NCBI RefSeq assembly: GCF_900109525.1
Contig: NZ_FOAN01000001.1
Location: forward strand, 806,001 to 870,000
DNA from: Allobosea lupini
GTDB lineage: Bacteria > Pseudomonadota > Alphaproteobacteria > Rhizobiales > Beijerinckiaceae
Reading direction: 5' to 3'
DNA length: 64,000 nucleotides
Shown here: positions 46,262 through 54,961 of the stretch, piece by piece
Layout of the letters: each line of letters begins with the position of its first letter
How positions within the stretch are numbered: the stretch's first letter is position 1
Program-made: the position numbers and the translations under genes
The notes under the pieces: generated by a model
Database searches by the model: none
What the model was told of the DNA's origin: nothing
What the model saw: the letters and a program-made list of their open reading frames with translations, nothing else

Positions 46262-47164
46262 ATGCCCGTCAGACCACCGCGTCCACACCTGCCGCCGCTC
46301 AACGCGCTGCGCGCCTTCGAGGCCGCGGCGCGGCTCGGCAGCTTCTCGCGGGCGGCCGACGAGATCGGGGTGACGCAAGGCGCCATCGCCCAGCAGGTGC
46401 GTCATCTCGAAGCCTTTCTGGGCCTGACATTGTTCCGGCGGCTACCGCAGGGCGTCGCGCTGACGGAAGCGGCGCAGGAAGCCAGGCCGCGGCTCAGCGC
46501 CGCCTTCGATGCGCTCGCGCTGACGGTGCAGGACCTCAAGGCGAGCCATGCCGGCCGGGCGCTCGCCATCGCCGCCCTGCCCTGCATCGCCCAACTCTGG
46601 CTGTCGCCGCGCCTGCCGGCGCTGCAACAGGCCTTTCCGGGCCTGGCCATCTCGATCAGCGCGATGGAAGACCCGCCGACGGGCCGGTACGACAATTTCG
46701 ACCTGGCGCTGTTCTATCTCGCCAGGCCGCCGGCCGACGCGCTCGCGCTTGGCGAGGACCGCCTGTTCCCGGTCTGCGCTCCAGCGCTCGCCCACAAGCT
46801 GCGGACACCGGCCGATCTCGCCGGCCAGACTCTGCTGCACGACGCTGTCTGGCGCGACGATTGGGCGCGCTGGCTGCGTCATGCCGGCGCCGGCGACATC
46901 GATCCCGGCCGCGGCCCATCCTATTCGCTCTATGCGCTGGCGCTCGACGCGGCGCTCGGTGGCGCCGGTGTCCTCATCGGCCGCGGGAGCCTCATTGCGC
47001 CCAATCTCGCCGACGGGCGGCTGGTTGCGCCCTTCACCGATGAGCTTCCCAGCGGTGACCGGCTTACCATGCTGTTCCCACCGGCCGGCAAGCCGCATCC
47101 GCGGCGGGCCGAAATCGTTGCCTGGCTGGAGGCCAGCGGCTCAACGAAAAAGGGCGGCTCGTGA
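46262..47164 (+). CDS. LysR family regulator, GcvA type
   Basis: A 300-residue regulator. HTH segment FEAAARLGSFSRAADEIGVTQGAIAQQVRHLE lies at residues 19-50, preceded by the PPLNALRAFEAAAR typical of GcvA-like LysR proteins. The 119-base divergent region with the SHMT-like gene is the likely target. Its stop codon TGA is inside the loop of a strong shared terminator. Confidence 0.9.
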   Translation: MPVRPPRPHLPPLNALRAFEAAARLGSFSRAADEIGVTQGAIAQQVRHLEAFLGLTLFRRLPQGVALTEAAQEARPRLSAAFDALALTVQDLKASHAGRALAIAALPCIAQLWLSPRLPALQQAFPGLAISISAMEDPPTGRYDNFDLALFYLARPPADALALGEDRLFPVCAPALAHKLRTPADLAGQTLLHDAVWRDDWARWLRHAGAGDIDPGRGPSYSLYALALDAALGGAGVLIGRGSLIAPNLADGRLVAPFTDELPSGDRLTMLFPPAGKPHPRRAEIVAWLEASGSTKKGGS

Positions 47165-47175
47165 GAGCCGCCCTT
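47150..47175. terminator. Bidirectional terminator shared by LysR and rpsI
   Basis: Eleven-base stem AAGGGCGGCTC / GAGCCGCCCTT with loop GTGA. On the minus strand it is followed by TTTT for the rplM-rpsI transcript. The LysR stop codon occupies loop bases 47162-47164. Confidence 0.85.
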
Positions 47176-47207
47176 CGGATCGATATCGGCAGGGGCCGAT
47201 ACAGAAA

Positions 47208-47687
47208 TCAGCGCTTCGAGAACTGGAAGCTGCGGCGGGCCTTGGCCTTGCCGAACTTCTTGCGCTCGACCACGCGCGAGTCGCGGGTCAGGAAGCCTTC
47301 CTTCTTGAGCGGGCCGCGCAGCTCGGGCTCGTAGAAGGTCAGAGCCTTGGAGATGCCGTGGCGGACCGCGCCGGCCTGGCCGGAGAGGCCGCCGCCCTTG
47401 ACCGTGACGATCACGTCGTACTGGGTCATGCGATCGACCAGCATGAGCGGCTGCTGCAGGATCAGGCGCAGCACCGGACGGGCGAAGTAGACTTCCTGGT
47501 CACGGGTGTTGACCGTGATCTTGCCGGAACCCGGCTTGATCCAGACGCGGGCGATGGCGTTCTTGCGCTTGCCGGTGGCATAGGCGCGGCCCTGCGCATC
47601 GACCTTCTTGACGTGGACGGGAGCCTCGGGCTGGACGCCCTTGGCGACCTGACCGAGCTGCTCGAGAGACTGGAGAACCTCGGCCAT
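47208..47687 (-). CDS. rpsI: 30S ribosomal protein S9
   Basis: A 159-residue S9 with the usual N-terminal extension of alphaproteobacteria. [20 protein letters not shown], the [19 protein letters not shown] core and the basic C-terminus FQFSKR that reaches the P-site tRNA are all present. It starts two bases after the rplM stop. Confidence 0.98.
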   Translation of the reverse strand: MAEVLQSLEQLGQVAKGVQPEAPVHVKKVDAQGRAYATGKRKNAIARVWIKPGSGKITVNTRDQEVYFARPVLRLILQQPLMLVDRMTQYDVIVTVKGGGLSGQAGAVRHGISKALTFYEPELRGPLKKEGFLTRDSRVVERKKFGKAKARRSFQFSKR

Positions 47688-47689
47688 CG

Positions 47690-48151
47690 TCAGACCCTCG
47701 CGTTCTTGCGGTTGAGCGCCGCGACGTCGAGCGCCTCGGGCGACTGGGCGGCATGGGGATGCTCAGAGCCCTTGTAGACGCGCAGATTGCCGAGGATCTG
47801 GCGGAAGAGCGGGCCGCGCGGCAGCATGCGCTCGACAGCCTTCTCGACGATGCGCTCCGGGAAGCGACCTTCGAGAATGAACTTGGCGGAGCGCTCCTTG
47901 ATGCCGCCGGCATAGCCGGTGTGATGGTAATAGATCTTCTGGTCGCGCTTGCGACCGGTCAGCACCACCTTGTCGGCGTTGATGACGATGATGTTGTCGC
48001 CGCAGTCGACATGCGGGGTGTAGGCGGCCTTGTGCTTGCCGCGCAGACGCATCGCCACCAGGGAGGCGAGACGGCCGACGACGAGCCCGGAGGCGTCGAT
48101 CACAACCCACTTCTTCTCGACATCGGCGGGCTTGAGCGAGATGGTCTTCAT
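47690..48151 (-). CDS. rplM: 50S ribosomal protein L13
   Basis: A 153-residue L13. Motifs [38 protein letters not shown] and [24 protein letters not shown] are canonical. It is first in the rplM-rpsI operon. The 263-base gap upstream (48152-48414) contains AT-rich promoter-like DNA (AAGATAATACGG, CATTGTTTTCAG) and no gene except the broken leader of the next one. Confidence 0.98.
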   Translation of the reverse strand: MKTISLKPADVEKKWVVIDASGLVVGRLASLVAMRLRGKHKAAYTPHVDCGDNIIVINADKVVLTGRKRDQKIYYHHTGYAGGIKERSAKFILEGRFPERIVEKAVERMLPRGPLFRQILGNLRVYKGSEHPHAAQSPEALDVAALNRKNARV

Positions 48152-48414
48152 CGCGGCACCCTTCGGCTGCTTGAAAAAAGGACAAGCCGCCGGCAGGCCG
48201 GCGGCGGTGTGGGGGCTGGATAGGCGGCTACCCCAGCAATGTCAAGCGAAGATAATACGGCGCCTTGGCCAAAAACGCATTGTTTTCAGTGCAATGGAAG
48301 AAACGGTATCTGGATACCGCAATCGGATGAAAACTTGCGCAACCCGTTACGGCGCGCCAGCATGAATTCCCGCAACCCGGAGGAACGCCATGCCAGCTCC
48401 AGCAATCCGTCATC

Positions 48415-49176
48415 TTGCCGGCGCCGCGTTTGTTCGCGCTTCCGCTCGCCTTCGCGCAGCCGGCCACCGCCGAAGTCCATGTGCTCAGTTCCGGCGGCTT
48501 CACCGCTGCCTACAAGGACCTCGTCGCCGGCTGCGAGGTGAAGCTCGGCGAGAAGGTCGTCAGCGCCTATGGCGCCTCGATGGGAGCCGCCCCCGACGCG
48601 ATCCCGAACCGGCTGGCGCGCGGCGAGCCGGCCGATGTGGTGATCCTGGCGGCCGACGCCTTCGAGAAGCTGGTCGAGGACGGCAAGGGCGCGGCTGGAA
48701 CCCGCGTCGACCTCGCCCGCTCGGCGATCGGCCTATCGGTCAAAGCCGGGGCGCCCAAGCCGGATATCTCAACGGTCGAGGCACTGAAGAAGACGTTGAT
48801 GGAAGCGAAGTCGATCGCCTATTCGGCAAGCGCCAGCGGCACCTATCTGTCCGAAGAGCTCTTTCCGAAGCTCGACCCCAGCGGCCAGGTGATGGCCAAG
48901 GCGAAGAAGATCTTCTCCGAACGCGTCGGCACGATCGTCGCCCGCGGCGAGGCCGAGCTCGGATTCCAGCAGGTCAGCGAATTGCTGCCGATCGAAGGGC
49001 TCGATTTCGTCGGCACGCTGCCGGAGGAGGTCCAGCGCGTGACGGTCTTCTCGGCCGGCCTCGCGGCCGGCGCCAAGCAGCCGGAGGCGGCAAAGAAGCT
49101 GATCGCCTGCCTCGGCTCGGCGGAAGCGGCACCGGCGATCCGCAAGACCGGGCTCGACCCGATCCCGGCAAAATAG
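48415..49176 (+). CDS. Molybdate-type ABC substrate-binding protein, signal peptide apparently frameshifted
   Basis: The frame from TTG 48415 encodes 253 residues: a solute-binding protein of the ModA-like group (EVHVLSSGGFTAAYKDLVAG, PADVVILAADAFEKLV, GTIVARGEAELGFQQVSELL). Read from 48415 the signal is only MPAPRLFALPLAFAQPATA. In another frame ATG 48390 starts MPAPAIRHLAGAA with a good position after GGAGGAACGCC. Removing one base around 48420-48440 would fuse both into a normal signal peptide. It is either a real frameshift, a sequencing error, or a weak TTG start. No permease is nearby. Confidence 0.75.
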   Translation: MPAPRLFALPLAFAQPATAEVHVLSSGGFTAAYKDLVAGCEVKLGEKVVSAYGASMGAAPDAIPNRLARGEPADVVILAADAFEKLVEDGKGAAGTRVDLARSAIGLSVKAGAPKPDISTVEALKKTLMEAKSIAYSASASGTYLSEELFPKLDPSGQVMAKAKKIFSERVGTIVARGEAELGFQQVSELLPIEGLDFVGTLPEEVQRVTVFSAGLAAGAKQPEAAKKLIACLGSAEAAPAIRKTGLDPIPAK

Positions 49177-49181
49177 CCGGG

Positions 49182-49610
49182 CTAGCGCTCGGCCGGGATC
49201 GAATAGGTCCCGGTCGCGTGGCAGACCATCTCGGCCTCGCCTTGCGAATAGAGACAGACTTCGCCGACGGCGAGGCGCTTGCCGAGCTTGAGCAGCTTCG
49301 CCTCGCCGATCAGCGCCGACTGGCCGGGCTTGCGCAGGAAGTTGTAGTTGAGGCTGGTCGTCACCGCGAGCGCGACCGGGCCGATCTGGGCGAGGATCGC
49401 GACATAGAGCGCAAGATCAGCCAGCGCCATCATGGTCGGGCCGGAGATGGTGCCGCCGGGCCGCAAATGCTTCTCATGGTAGTCGCAGCGCATGCGCGCG
49501 GCGAGCGGCCCGACCTCCTCGACGAAATAGGTGCGCCCGCCATAGTGAAGCTGCGGGAAGACCTGATCGAGATAGGCCTCGATCTCGGCGGCGCTCATGC
49601 GGGTCGTCAT
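49182..49610 (-). CDS. PaaI family hotdog-fold thioesterase
   Basis: A 142-residue hotdog protein. HLRPGGTISGPTMMALADLALYVAILAQIGPVALAVTTSL contains the central helix and catalytic Asp-type region of PaaI thioesterases, and NYNFLRKPGQSALIGEAKLLKLGKRLAVGE is the following sheet. Start ATG 49610 chosen over 49598. Acyl-CoA substrate unknown. It is divergent from a crotonase gene, consistent with acyl-CoA metabolism. Confidence 0.88.
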   Translation of the reverse strand: MTTRMSAAEIEAYLDQVFPQLHYGGRTYFVEEVGPLAARMRCDYHEKHLRPGGTISGPTMMALADLALYVAILAQIGPVALAVTTSLNYNFLRKPGQSALIGEAKLLKLGKRLAVGEVCLYSQGEAEMVCHATGTYSIPAER

Positions 49611-49704
49611 CGTGCGGAAAACCGGGGTCTGATCGGGCGTTGATCCCCTTGCAGCACGGGCCCAGCCTTCCGACAATAGGACAAACAGCGAAAGGCCTGT
49701 CGCC

Positions 49705-50508
49705 ATGAACGCCCATGCCAAAGCGCAGATCCTGTTGCGCGAGGATGCCGACGGCATCGCGACGCTGACCCTCAACCGGCCCGAGGCACGCAATCCGCTG
49801 AGCGAGGCGATGCTGGCGGCGCTGGCAGAGACGCTCGCCGCGATCGCGAACGACCGCAGCATCCGCGCCGTGGTGCTGGCCGCTGCCGGCCCGGTGTTCT
49901 CGGCTGGGCACGACCTCAAGGAGATGAGCGCGCGCCGGGCCGACCCCGATCGTGGCCGCGCCTACTTCGCCGACATCCTCGGGCGCTGCTCGGGCGCGAT
50001 GCAGCAGATCACCGCCCTGCCCCAGCCGGTGATCGCCGCCGTCGAAGGCACGGCGACCGCCGCCGGCTGCCAGCTCGTCGCGAGCTGCGATCTTGCCGTC
50101 GCCGGCGAAGCTGCGCGCTTCTGCACGCCGGGCGTCCATATCGGCCTGTTCTGCTCGACGCCGATGGTCGCGCTCTCGCGCAATCTTTCCGCCAAGCACG
50201 CGATGGAAATGCTGCTGCTCGGCGAGATGGTGCCGGCGCAGGAAGCTGCCCGCATGGGCCTCGTCAACCGCGTCGTGCCGGCGGGCGAGGCGCTTGACGA
50301 AGCCAGGCGGCTGGCCGCGGTCATCGCCTCGAAATCGGCGGCGACGGTCAAGGTCGGCAAGCGCGCCTTCTACGAGCAGCGCGAGATGGGGCTGAAGGCG
50401 GCCTATGACAACGCTTCTGCGGTGATGGTCGAGAACATGCTGGCGCGCGGTGCGGAAGAAGGCATCGGCGCTTTCATGGAGAAGCGTCAGCCGGTGTGGG
50501 AGAGCTGA
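49705..50508 (+). CDS. Enoyl-CoA hydratase/isomerase family protein lacking the catalytic glutamates
   Basis: A 267-residue crotonase. The oxyanion-hole segment AGHDLKEMSARR and GTATAAGCQLVASCDLAVA are clear, but the hydratase Glu in the latter segment is Gln here (GCQL) and the second catalytic Glu position falls in TPGVHIGLFC without Glu. This resembles the ECHDC3 group, whose members are not normal hydratases. Fatty-acid or other CoA-ester metabolism is likely, while the reaction is uncertain. Confidence 0.88.
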   Translation: MNAHAKAQILLREDADGIATLTLNRPEARNPLSEAMLAALAETLAAIANDRSIRAVVLAAAGPVFSAGHDLKEMSARRADPDRGRAYFADILGRCSGAMQQITALPQPVIAAVEGTATAAGCQLVASCDLAVAGEAARFCTPGVHIGLFCSTPMVALSRNLSAKHAMEMLLLGEMVPAQEAARMGLVNRVVPAGEALDEARRLAAVIASKSAATVKVGKRAFYEQREMGLKAAYDNASAVMVENMLARGAEEGIGAFMEKRQPVWES

Positions 50509-50528
50509 GGCTCCAAGCGATCCATCCC

Positions 50529-50626
50529 GTCATTCCGGCCGAAGCGTAGCGGCGGCCCGGAATCCATCGTAGAGCAGCGTGTCCTTCGATGGATTCCGGA
50601 GTGACCTTTGGTCTTCCGGAATGACG
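50529..50626. repeat. Dispersed palindromic intergenic repeat (family 5)
   Basis: CGTCATTCCGGCCGAAGCGT, then CCCGGAATCCATCG, and its near complement CGATGGATTCCGG with TTCCGGAATGACG at the end. A long self-complementary element between the crotonase and CoA-binding genes, similar to family 4 in its CATTCC/GGAATG words. Confidence 0.75.
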
Positions 50627-50661
50627 AGCTTTCCGACCAGTGCATCGAGACCAGAGCAGAC

Positions 50662-51192
50662 ATGAACCACGACGCCTATCCCGACAGCCTAATCCGCGAG
50701 ATCCTGAAAAGCGTGAAGACGATCGCGCTGGTCGGCGCCTCCGCCAACGAGGCGCGGCCGAGCTGGATCGTCACCAAATACCTGCTCGATCGCGACTATG
50801 ACGTGATCCCGGTCAATCCCGGCCTCGCCGGGCAGACGCTGCTGGGCAAGACGGTCTACGGCTCGCTGAAGGACATCCCCCGGCCGGTCGACATGGTCGA
50901 GATCTTCCGCAACTCGGAGGCGGCCGGACCACTCACCGACGAGGCGCTCGGTCTCGACCCGCTGCCCAAGGTGATCTGGATGCAGCTCTCGGTGCGCAAT
51001 GACGAGGCCGCGGCCAAGGCCGAGGCCAGGGGCGTCACCGTGATCATGAACCGCTGCCCGAAGATCGAATATGGCCGGCTCTCCGGCGAGATCGGCTGGC
51101 AGGGCATCAATTCGCGCATCCTCTCGGCGAAGAAGCCGGTGCTCGCCGGCAAGGGTTTCCAGAAGCTGACGATCAACCGGCCGGGGACGTAA
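50662..51192 (+). CDS. CoA-binding domain protein (YccU-like)
   Basis: A 176-residue Rossmann-fold protein starting at ATG 50662. TIALVGASANEARPSWIVTKYLLDRDYDVIPVNP is the CoA-binding domain, and VIMNRCPKIEYGRLSGEIGW is the conserved C-terminal half with one Cys. Family members resemble the CoA-binding module of succinyl-CoA synthetase but have no known reaction. The upstream frame to 50608 is inside the repeat. Confidence 0.9.
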   Translation: MNHDAYPDSLIREILKSVKTIALVGASANEARPSWIVTKYLLDRDYDVIPVNPGLAGQTLLGKTVYGSLKDIPRPVDMVEIFRNSEAAGPLTDEALGLDPLPKVIWMQLSVRNDEAAAKAEARGVTVIMNRCPKIEYGRLSGEIGWQGINSRILSAKKPVLAGKGFQKLTINRPGT

Positions 51193-51245
51193 CACCTGCT
51201 CCACAGAGCCGCTTGATCGCAAGCATCTCGGCCTTCACTCTTCGG

Positions 51246-51355
51246 GTCGTCCCGGGCGACCGAAGGGAGACCCGGGACCCATTCCGGAACCTCTCTCGGA
51301 TAGGCTCAGGAATGGATCCCGGATCGGCGCGGCTGCGCCGCTTGTCCGGGATGAC
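51246..51355. repeat. Dispersed palindromic intergenic repeat (family 4, copy b)
   Basis: GTCGTCCCGGGCGACCGAAG, CCCATTCCGGAACC, AGGCTCAGGAATGGATCCCG and CCGGGATGACC in the same order and spacing as 18746-18857. It lies just before the Bug-type binding-protein gene. Confidence 0.8.
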
Positions 51356-51388
51356 CGCGATAGGGTGAGCCGTCTACGGAGAAGGCCG

Positions 51389-52363
51389 ATGCCACCTCTC
51401 GATCGCCGCACCGTCCTGCTCGCCGGGCTCGCCAGCGCGCTCGGCACCGGCGGCGCCCGCGCTGCCTTCCCTCAACGGCCGATCCAGCTCGTCGTGCCCT
51501 TCGCGCCGGCTGGGGGTACCGATATCGCGGCGCGCCGGCTCGGCGAGACCCTGGCGAGACAGCTCGGCCAGTCGGTGATCATCGACAACCGGCCGGGCGC
51601 CAACGGCATCGTCGCCGGGCAGGCCGTGGTCAAGGCACCGGCAGACGGCCATACGCTCCTCGTCGCGACCGCGGCCAGCTTCGCCGCCGCCCCGGCGCTC
51701 GGCCAAAAACTGCCCTATGACGTCGCCTACGATTTCGCGCCGGTCGGCATGCTCGGTCTGTTTCCGCTGGTGCTGAACGTCTCGCCGACCCTGCCGGTCA
51801 ATTCGCTCGCCGAGTTCGTCGCTTATGCGAAGCAGCGGCCGGGCCAGCTCAACTTCGCCTCGGCGGGAGTCGGCGGCACCAACCACCTCGTCTTCGAAAT
51901 GATCATGCAGGCGGCCGGCCTCAAGCTGGCTCATGTGCCCTATCGCGGCGCCGGACTCGCCGCGGCCGACCTGATGTCGGGCCAGGTCCAGGTGATGATC
52001 GACAGCCTCGCCGCCAGCCTGGGGAACATACAGGCCGGCAAGCTGAAGGCACTCGCCGTCACCACCGATGCACGTCAGCCGCAACTGCCAGAGTTGCCGA
52101 CGCTCAGGGAACAGGGCGTCGACCTGATCTATCCCGGCTGGGCTTCGATCGTCGCGCCGGCCGGCATCGAGCCGGGTACGCTGCACATCCTCAACACCGC
52201 AATCAACGCGGCGATGGCCGATGCCGAGCTCGTCGCGCGCTATCGCGAGCTGGTGATAGAGCCGGTTGCCTGGAGCCCGCAGGAGACCGGCGCCTTCATG
52301 GCACGCGACCGCGCCATCCTGACCGAGCTGGTCGCGAAGACCGGGATCAGGCTGACCGAATAG
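51389..52363 (+). CDS. Bug/TctC-family tripartite tricarboxylate transporter substrate-binding protein
   Basis: A 324-residue periplasmic binding protein. ATG 51389 with upstream GGAGAAGG begins MPPLDRRTVLLAGLASALGTGGARA, a signal peptide with a twin-arginine-like RR. The family segments PIQLVVPFAPAGGTDIAARR, VIIDNRPGANGIVAGQAV and LAHVPYRGAGLAAADLMSGQ are clear. No TctA/TctB membrane genes are in sight, typical of the expanded orphan Bug proteins in this order. It precedes the FAD monooxygenase by 13 bases and is likely co-transcribed, hinting at uptake of its substrate. Confidence 0.93.
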   Translation: MPPLDRRTVLLAGLASALGTGGARAAFPQRPIQLVVPFAPAGGTDIAARRLGETLARQLGQSVIIDNRPGANGIVAGQAVVKAPADGHTLLVATAASFAAAPALGQKLPYDVAYDFAPVGMLGLFPLVLNVSPTLPVNSLAEFVAYAKQRPGQLNFASAGVGGTNHLVFEMIMQAAGLKLAHVPYRGAGLAAADLMSGQVQVMIDSLAASLGNIQAGKLKALAVTTDARQPQLPELPTLREQGVDLIYPGWASIVAPAGIEPGTLHILNTAINAAMADAELVARYRELVIEPVAWSPQETGAFMARDRAILTELVAKTGIRLTE

Positions 52364-52376
52364 GCGGAGAAAAAGC

Positions 52377-53600
52377 ATGCGTCGGGAAAGCACGACCTGC
52401 TGCATCGCCGGAGGCGGCCCGGCCGGGATGATGCTCGGCTTCCTGCTGGCGCGCGCCGGGGTCGAGGTGACCGTGCTGGAGAAGCACGCCGATTTCCTGC
52501 GCGACTTCCGCGGCGACACCATCCATCCCTCGACCATGCAGGTGATGCACGAGCTCGGCCTGCTCGAGGACTTCCTCAAGCTGCCACATGTCCGGGAGGA
52601 CGATCTCGTCGCCCGCTTCGGAGCTGAGGACATCACCGTCGCCGATTTCAGCCATTTGCCGGTCAAGGCGCCGTTCATCGCCTTCATGCCGCAATGGGAC
52701 TTTCTCGATTTCCTCGCCGATCACGGCCGGGAGTATCCAGAGTTCCGTTTGCTGATGCAGACGAAAGCCGCCGGGCTCATCGAGGAGAACGGGCGCGTTG
52801 CGGGGGTGAAGGCGGAAGGACCCGATGGCCCGCTGGAGATCCAGGCCGACCTCGTCGTGGCGGCGGATGGGCGGCGTTCCGATGTCCGCGCCGCAGCAGG
52901 CTTCACCGTCACGGAACTGGGCGCGCCGATGGATGTGCTCTGGTTTCGCTTCAGCCGCCGGCCGGATGAACCCGCACAGGCCTTCGGCCAGGTCGCGGCC
53001 GGGCGCTTCTTCATCCGGCTCAACCGCGGCGACTATTGGCAATGCGCCTTCGTCATCCCGAAGGGCTCGCTGGAGCAGTTGCAGGCCGCCGGGCTCGATG
53101 CCTTCAAGGCAGGGCTCCTCGCGCTCGCGCCGGAGCTGGCCGATCGGACCGGTGAACTGGCCTCTTGGGACGACATCAAGCTGCTCTCGGTCGCGGTCGA
53201 CCGGCTGGAGCGCTGGTGGCGGCCGGGGCTGATCTGCATTGGAGACGCCGCCCACGCGATGTCGCCGATCGGCGGCGTCGGCATCAACCTGGCGATCCAG
53301 GACGCCGTCGCGACCGCCAACCTGCTAGCGCGGCCGCTGCGCGAGAAAACGCTGGCGGATGCCGATCTCGCCGCCGTGCAGAAACGGCGCGAATGGCCGG
53401 CCAAGGTCACGCAGGCCGCCCAGATTGCGATTCAGAACCGGGTGATCACGCCGCTGCTGGCGGCGGAGAAGCCGATTGCACCGCCCTGGCCGCTCAGGCT
53501 GCTGCAACGTTTTTCGCTGCTGCGACGCCTGCCCGCGCGCATGGTCGGCATGGGTGTCCGCCCGGAGCATGTCGGGCCCGAGCTGAGGCCACGGCGCTGA
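52377..53600 (+). CDS. FAD-dependent aromatic monooxygenase-like oxidoreductase
   Basis: A 407-residue flavoprotein of the PHBH-like group. FAD-binding CCIAGGGPAGMMLGFLLARAG at residues 8-28, RDFRGDTIHPSTM, ADLVVAADGRRSDVR (DG motif), and GLICIGDAAHAMSPIGGVGINLAIQDA (GD motif) are all present. It would hydroxylate an aromatic or similar ring with NAD(P)H. It is directly downstream of the Bug-type binding protein, which may deliver the substrate. Confidence 0.9.
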   Translation: MRRESTTCCIAGGGPAGMMLGFLLARAGVEVTVLEKHADFLRDFRGDTIHPSTMQVMHELGLLEDFLKLPHVREDDLVARFGAEDITVADFSHLPVKAPFIAFMPQWDFLDFLADHGREYPEFRLLMQTKAAGLIEENGRVAGVKAEGPDGPLEIQADLVVAADGRRSDVRAAAGFTVTELGAPMDVLWFRFSRRPDEPAQAFGQVAAGRFFIRLNRGDYWQCAFVIPKGSLEQLQAAGLDAFKAGLLALAPELADRTGELASWDDIKLLSVAVDRLERWWRPGLICIGDAAHAMSPIGGVGINLAIQDAVATANLLARPLREKTLADADLAAVQKRREWPAKVTQAAQIAIQNRVITPLLAAEKPIAPPWPLRLLQRFSLLRRLPARMVGMGVRPEHVGPELRPRR

Positions 53601-53604
53601 ATTG

Positions 53605-53634
53605 ACGCCTCGCAAGGCGTTCGTTAAATCGAAC
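53605..53634 (+). other. Two overlapping hairpins in the metY leader
   Basis: ACGCCT-CGCA-AGGCGT at 53605-53620 and GTTCG-TTAAAT-CGAAC at 53619-53634 share two bases. No T-run follows. They lie in the 71-base gap before metY. They do not fit the SAM-II riboswitch pattern that I know for this position. Confidence 0.35.
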
Positions 53635-53671
53635 GAGTCGTCCGAAATCAGAGTTTACGAGGGAGCACGCC

Positions 53672-54949
53672 ATGACCGATCGCGCACCGGGTTTCCATAC
53701 GCTCGCCGTCCATGCTGGCGCTGCTCCCGACGCAGCCACCGGCGCGCGCGCCACGCCGATCTACCAGACGACGAGCTTCGTGTTCGACGATGTCGACCAC
53801 GCCGCCTCGCTGTTCGGCCTGCAGGCCTTCGGCAACATCTACACCCGCATCGGCAACCCGACCAACGCGGTGCTGGAAGAGCGCGTCGCTGCGCTGGAGG
53901 GCGGCACGGCGGCGCTCGCGGTGGCTTCGGGCCATGCCGCCGAGTTCCTCTGCTTCCACGCGCTGCTGCAGCCGGGCGACGAATTCGTCGCCGCGAAGAA
54001 GCTCTATGGCGGCTCGATCAACCAGTTCAACCATTCCTACAAGAACTTCGGCTGGAACGTGATCTGGGCCGATTCCGATGATCTCGACGCCTTCGCCGCC
54101 GCTGTGACGCCGAAGACCAAGGCGATCTTCATCGAATCCATCGCCAATCCCGGCGGCGTCATCGTCGACATCGAGGGCATCTCGAAGATCGCGAAGAAGC
54201 ACAACATCCCGCTGATCGTCGACAACACGATGGCGAGCCCCTATCTGATCCGCCCGTTCGAGCATGGCGCCGACATCGTCGTGCATTCGGCGACGAAGTT
54301 CCTGGGCGGCCATGGCAATTCGATCGGCGGCCTGATCGTCGATGGCGGCTCGTTCAACTGGACCGGCGACGAGCGCTACCCGATGCTGTCCAAGCCGCGG
54401 CCGGAATATAACGGCATGGTGCTGGGCGAGACCTTCGGCAATTTCGCCTTCGCGATCGCAACCCGCGTGCTCGGCCTGCGCGACATGGGCCCGGCGCTCT
54501 CGCCCTTCAATGCCTTCATGATCCTGACCGGCATCGAGACCCTGCCGCTGCGCATGCAGCGCCATTGCGAGAACACGCTCAAGGTGGCGACGCATCTTGC
54601 CAAGCACCCGGCGGTCGAGTGGGTGAACTATGCCGGCCTGCCGGACAACAAGTACCACGCCCTCGCCCAGCGCTACTGCCCCAAGGGCGCCGGCGCGGTC
54701 TTCACCTTCGGCCTGAAGGGCGGCTATGACGCCGGCGTCCAGCTGGTCTCGAAGCTCTCGCTGTTCTCGCACCTCGCCAATATCGGTGATACGCGCTCGC
54801 TGGTGATCCATCCGGCCTCGACCACCCACCGCCAGCTCTCGGACGCGCAGAAGACGGCGTCGGGCGCCGGCCCGGAAGTGGTGCGCCTGTCGATCGGCAT
54901 CGAGGATGTCGAGGACCTGATCGCCGATCTCGATCAAGCGCTGGCGTAA
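53672..54949 (+). CDS. metY: O-acetylhomoserine sulfhydrylase
   Basis: A 425-residue Cys/Met-metabolism PLP enzyme. [31 protein letters not shown] and the lysine motif [18 protein letters not shown] are typical of the MetY branch (long form), which makes homocysteine from O-acetylhomoserine and sulfide. GAGGGAG precedes the ATG at 53672. No other methionine genes are adjacent. Confidence 0.94.
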   Translation: MTDRAPGFHTLAVHAGAAPDAATGARATPIYQTTSFVFDDVDHAASLFGLQAFGNIYTRIGNPTNAVLEERVAALEGGTAALAVASGHAAEFLCFHALLQPGDEFVAAKKLYGGSINQFNHSYKNFGWNVIWADSDDLDAFAAAVTPKTKAIFIESIANPGGVIVDIEGISKIAKKHNIPLIVDNTMASPYLIRPFEHGADIVVHSATKFLGGHGNSIGGLIVDGGSFNWTGDERYPMLSKPRPEYNGMVLGETFGNFAFAIATRVLGLRDMGPALSPFNAFMILTGIETLPLRMQRHCENTLKVATHLAKHPAVEWVNYAGLPDNKYHALAQRYCPKGAGAVFTFGLKGGYDAGVQLVSKLSLFSHLANIGDTRSLVIHPASTTHRQLSDAQKTASGAGPEVVRLSIGIEDVEDLIADLDQALA

Positions 54950-54961
54950 CGGGCGAATGCG

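Noticed and set aside
53601..53671. SAM-II riboswitch upstream of metY
   Set aside because: The expected pseudoknot sequences could not be matched; only two small hairpins are present.
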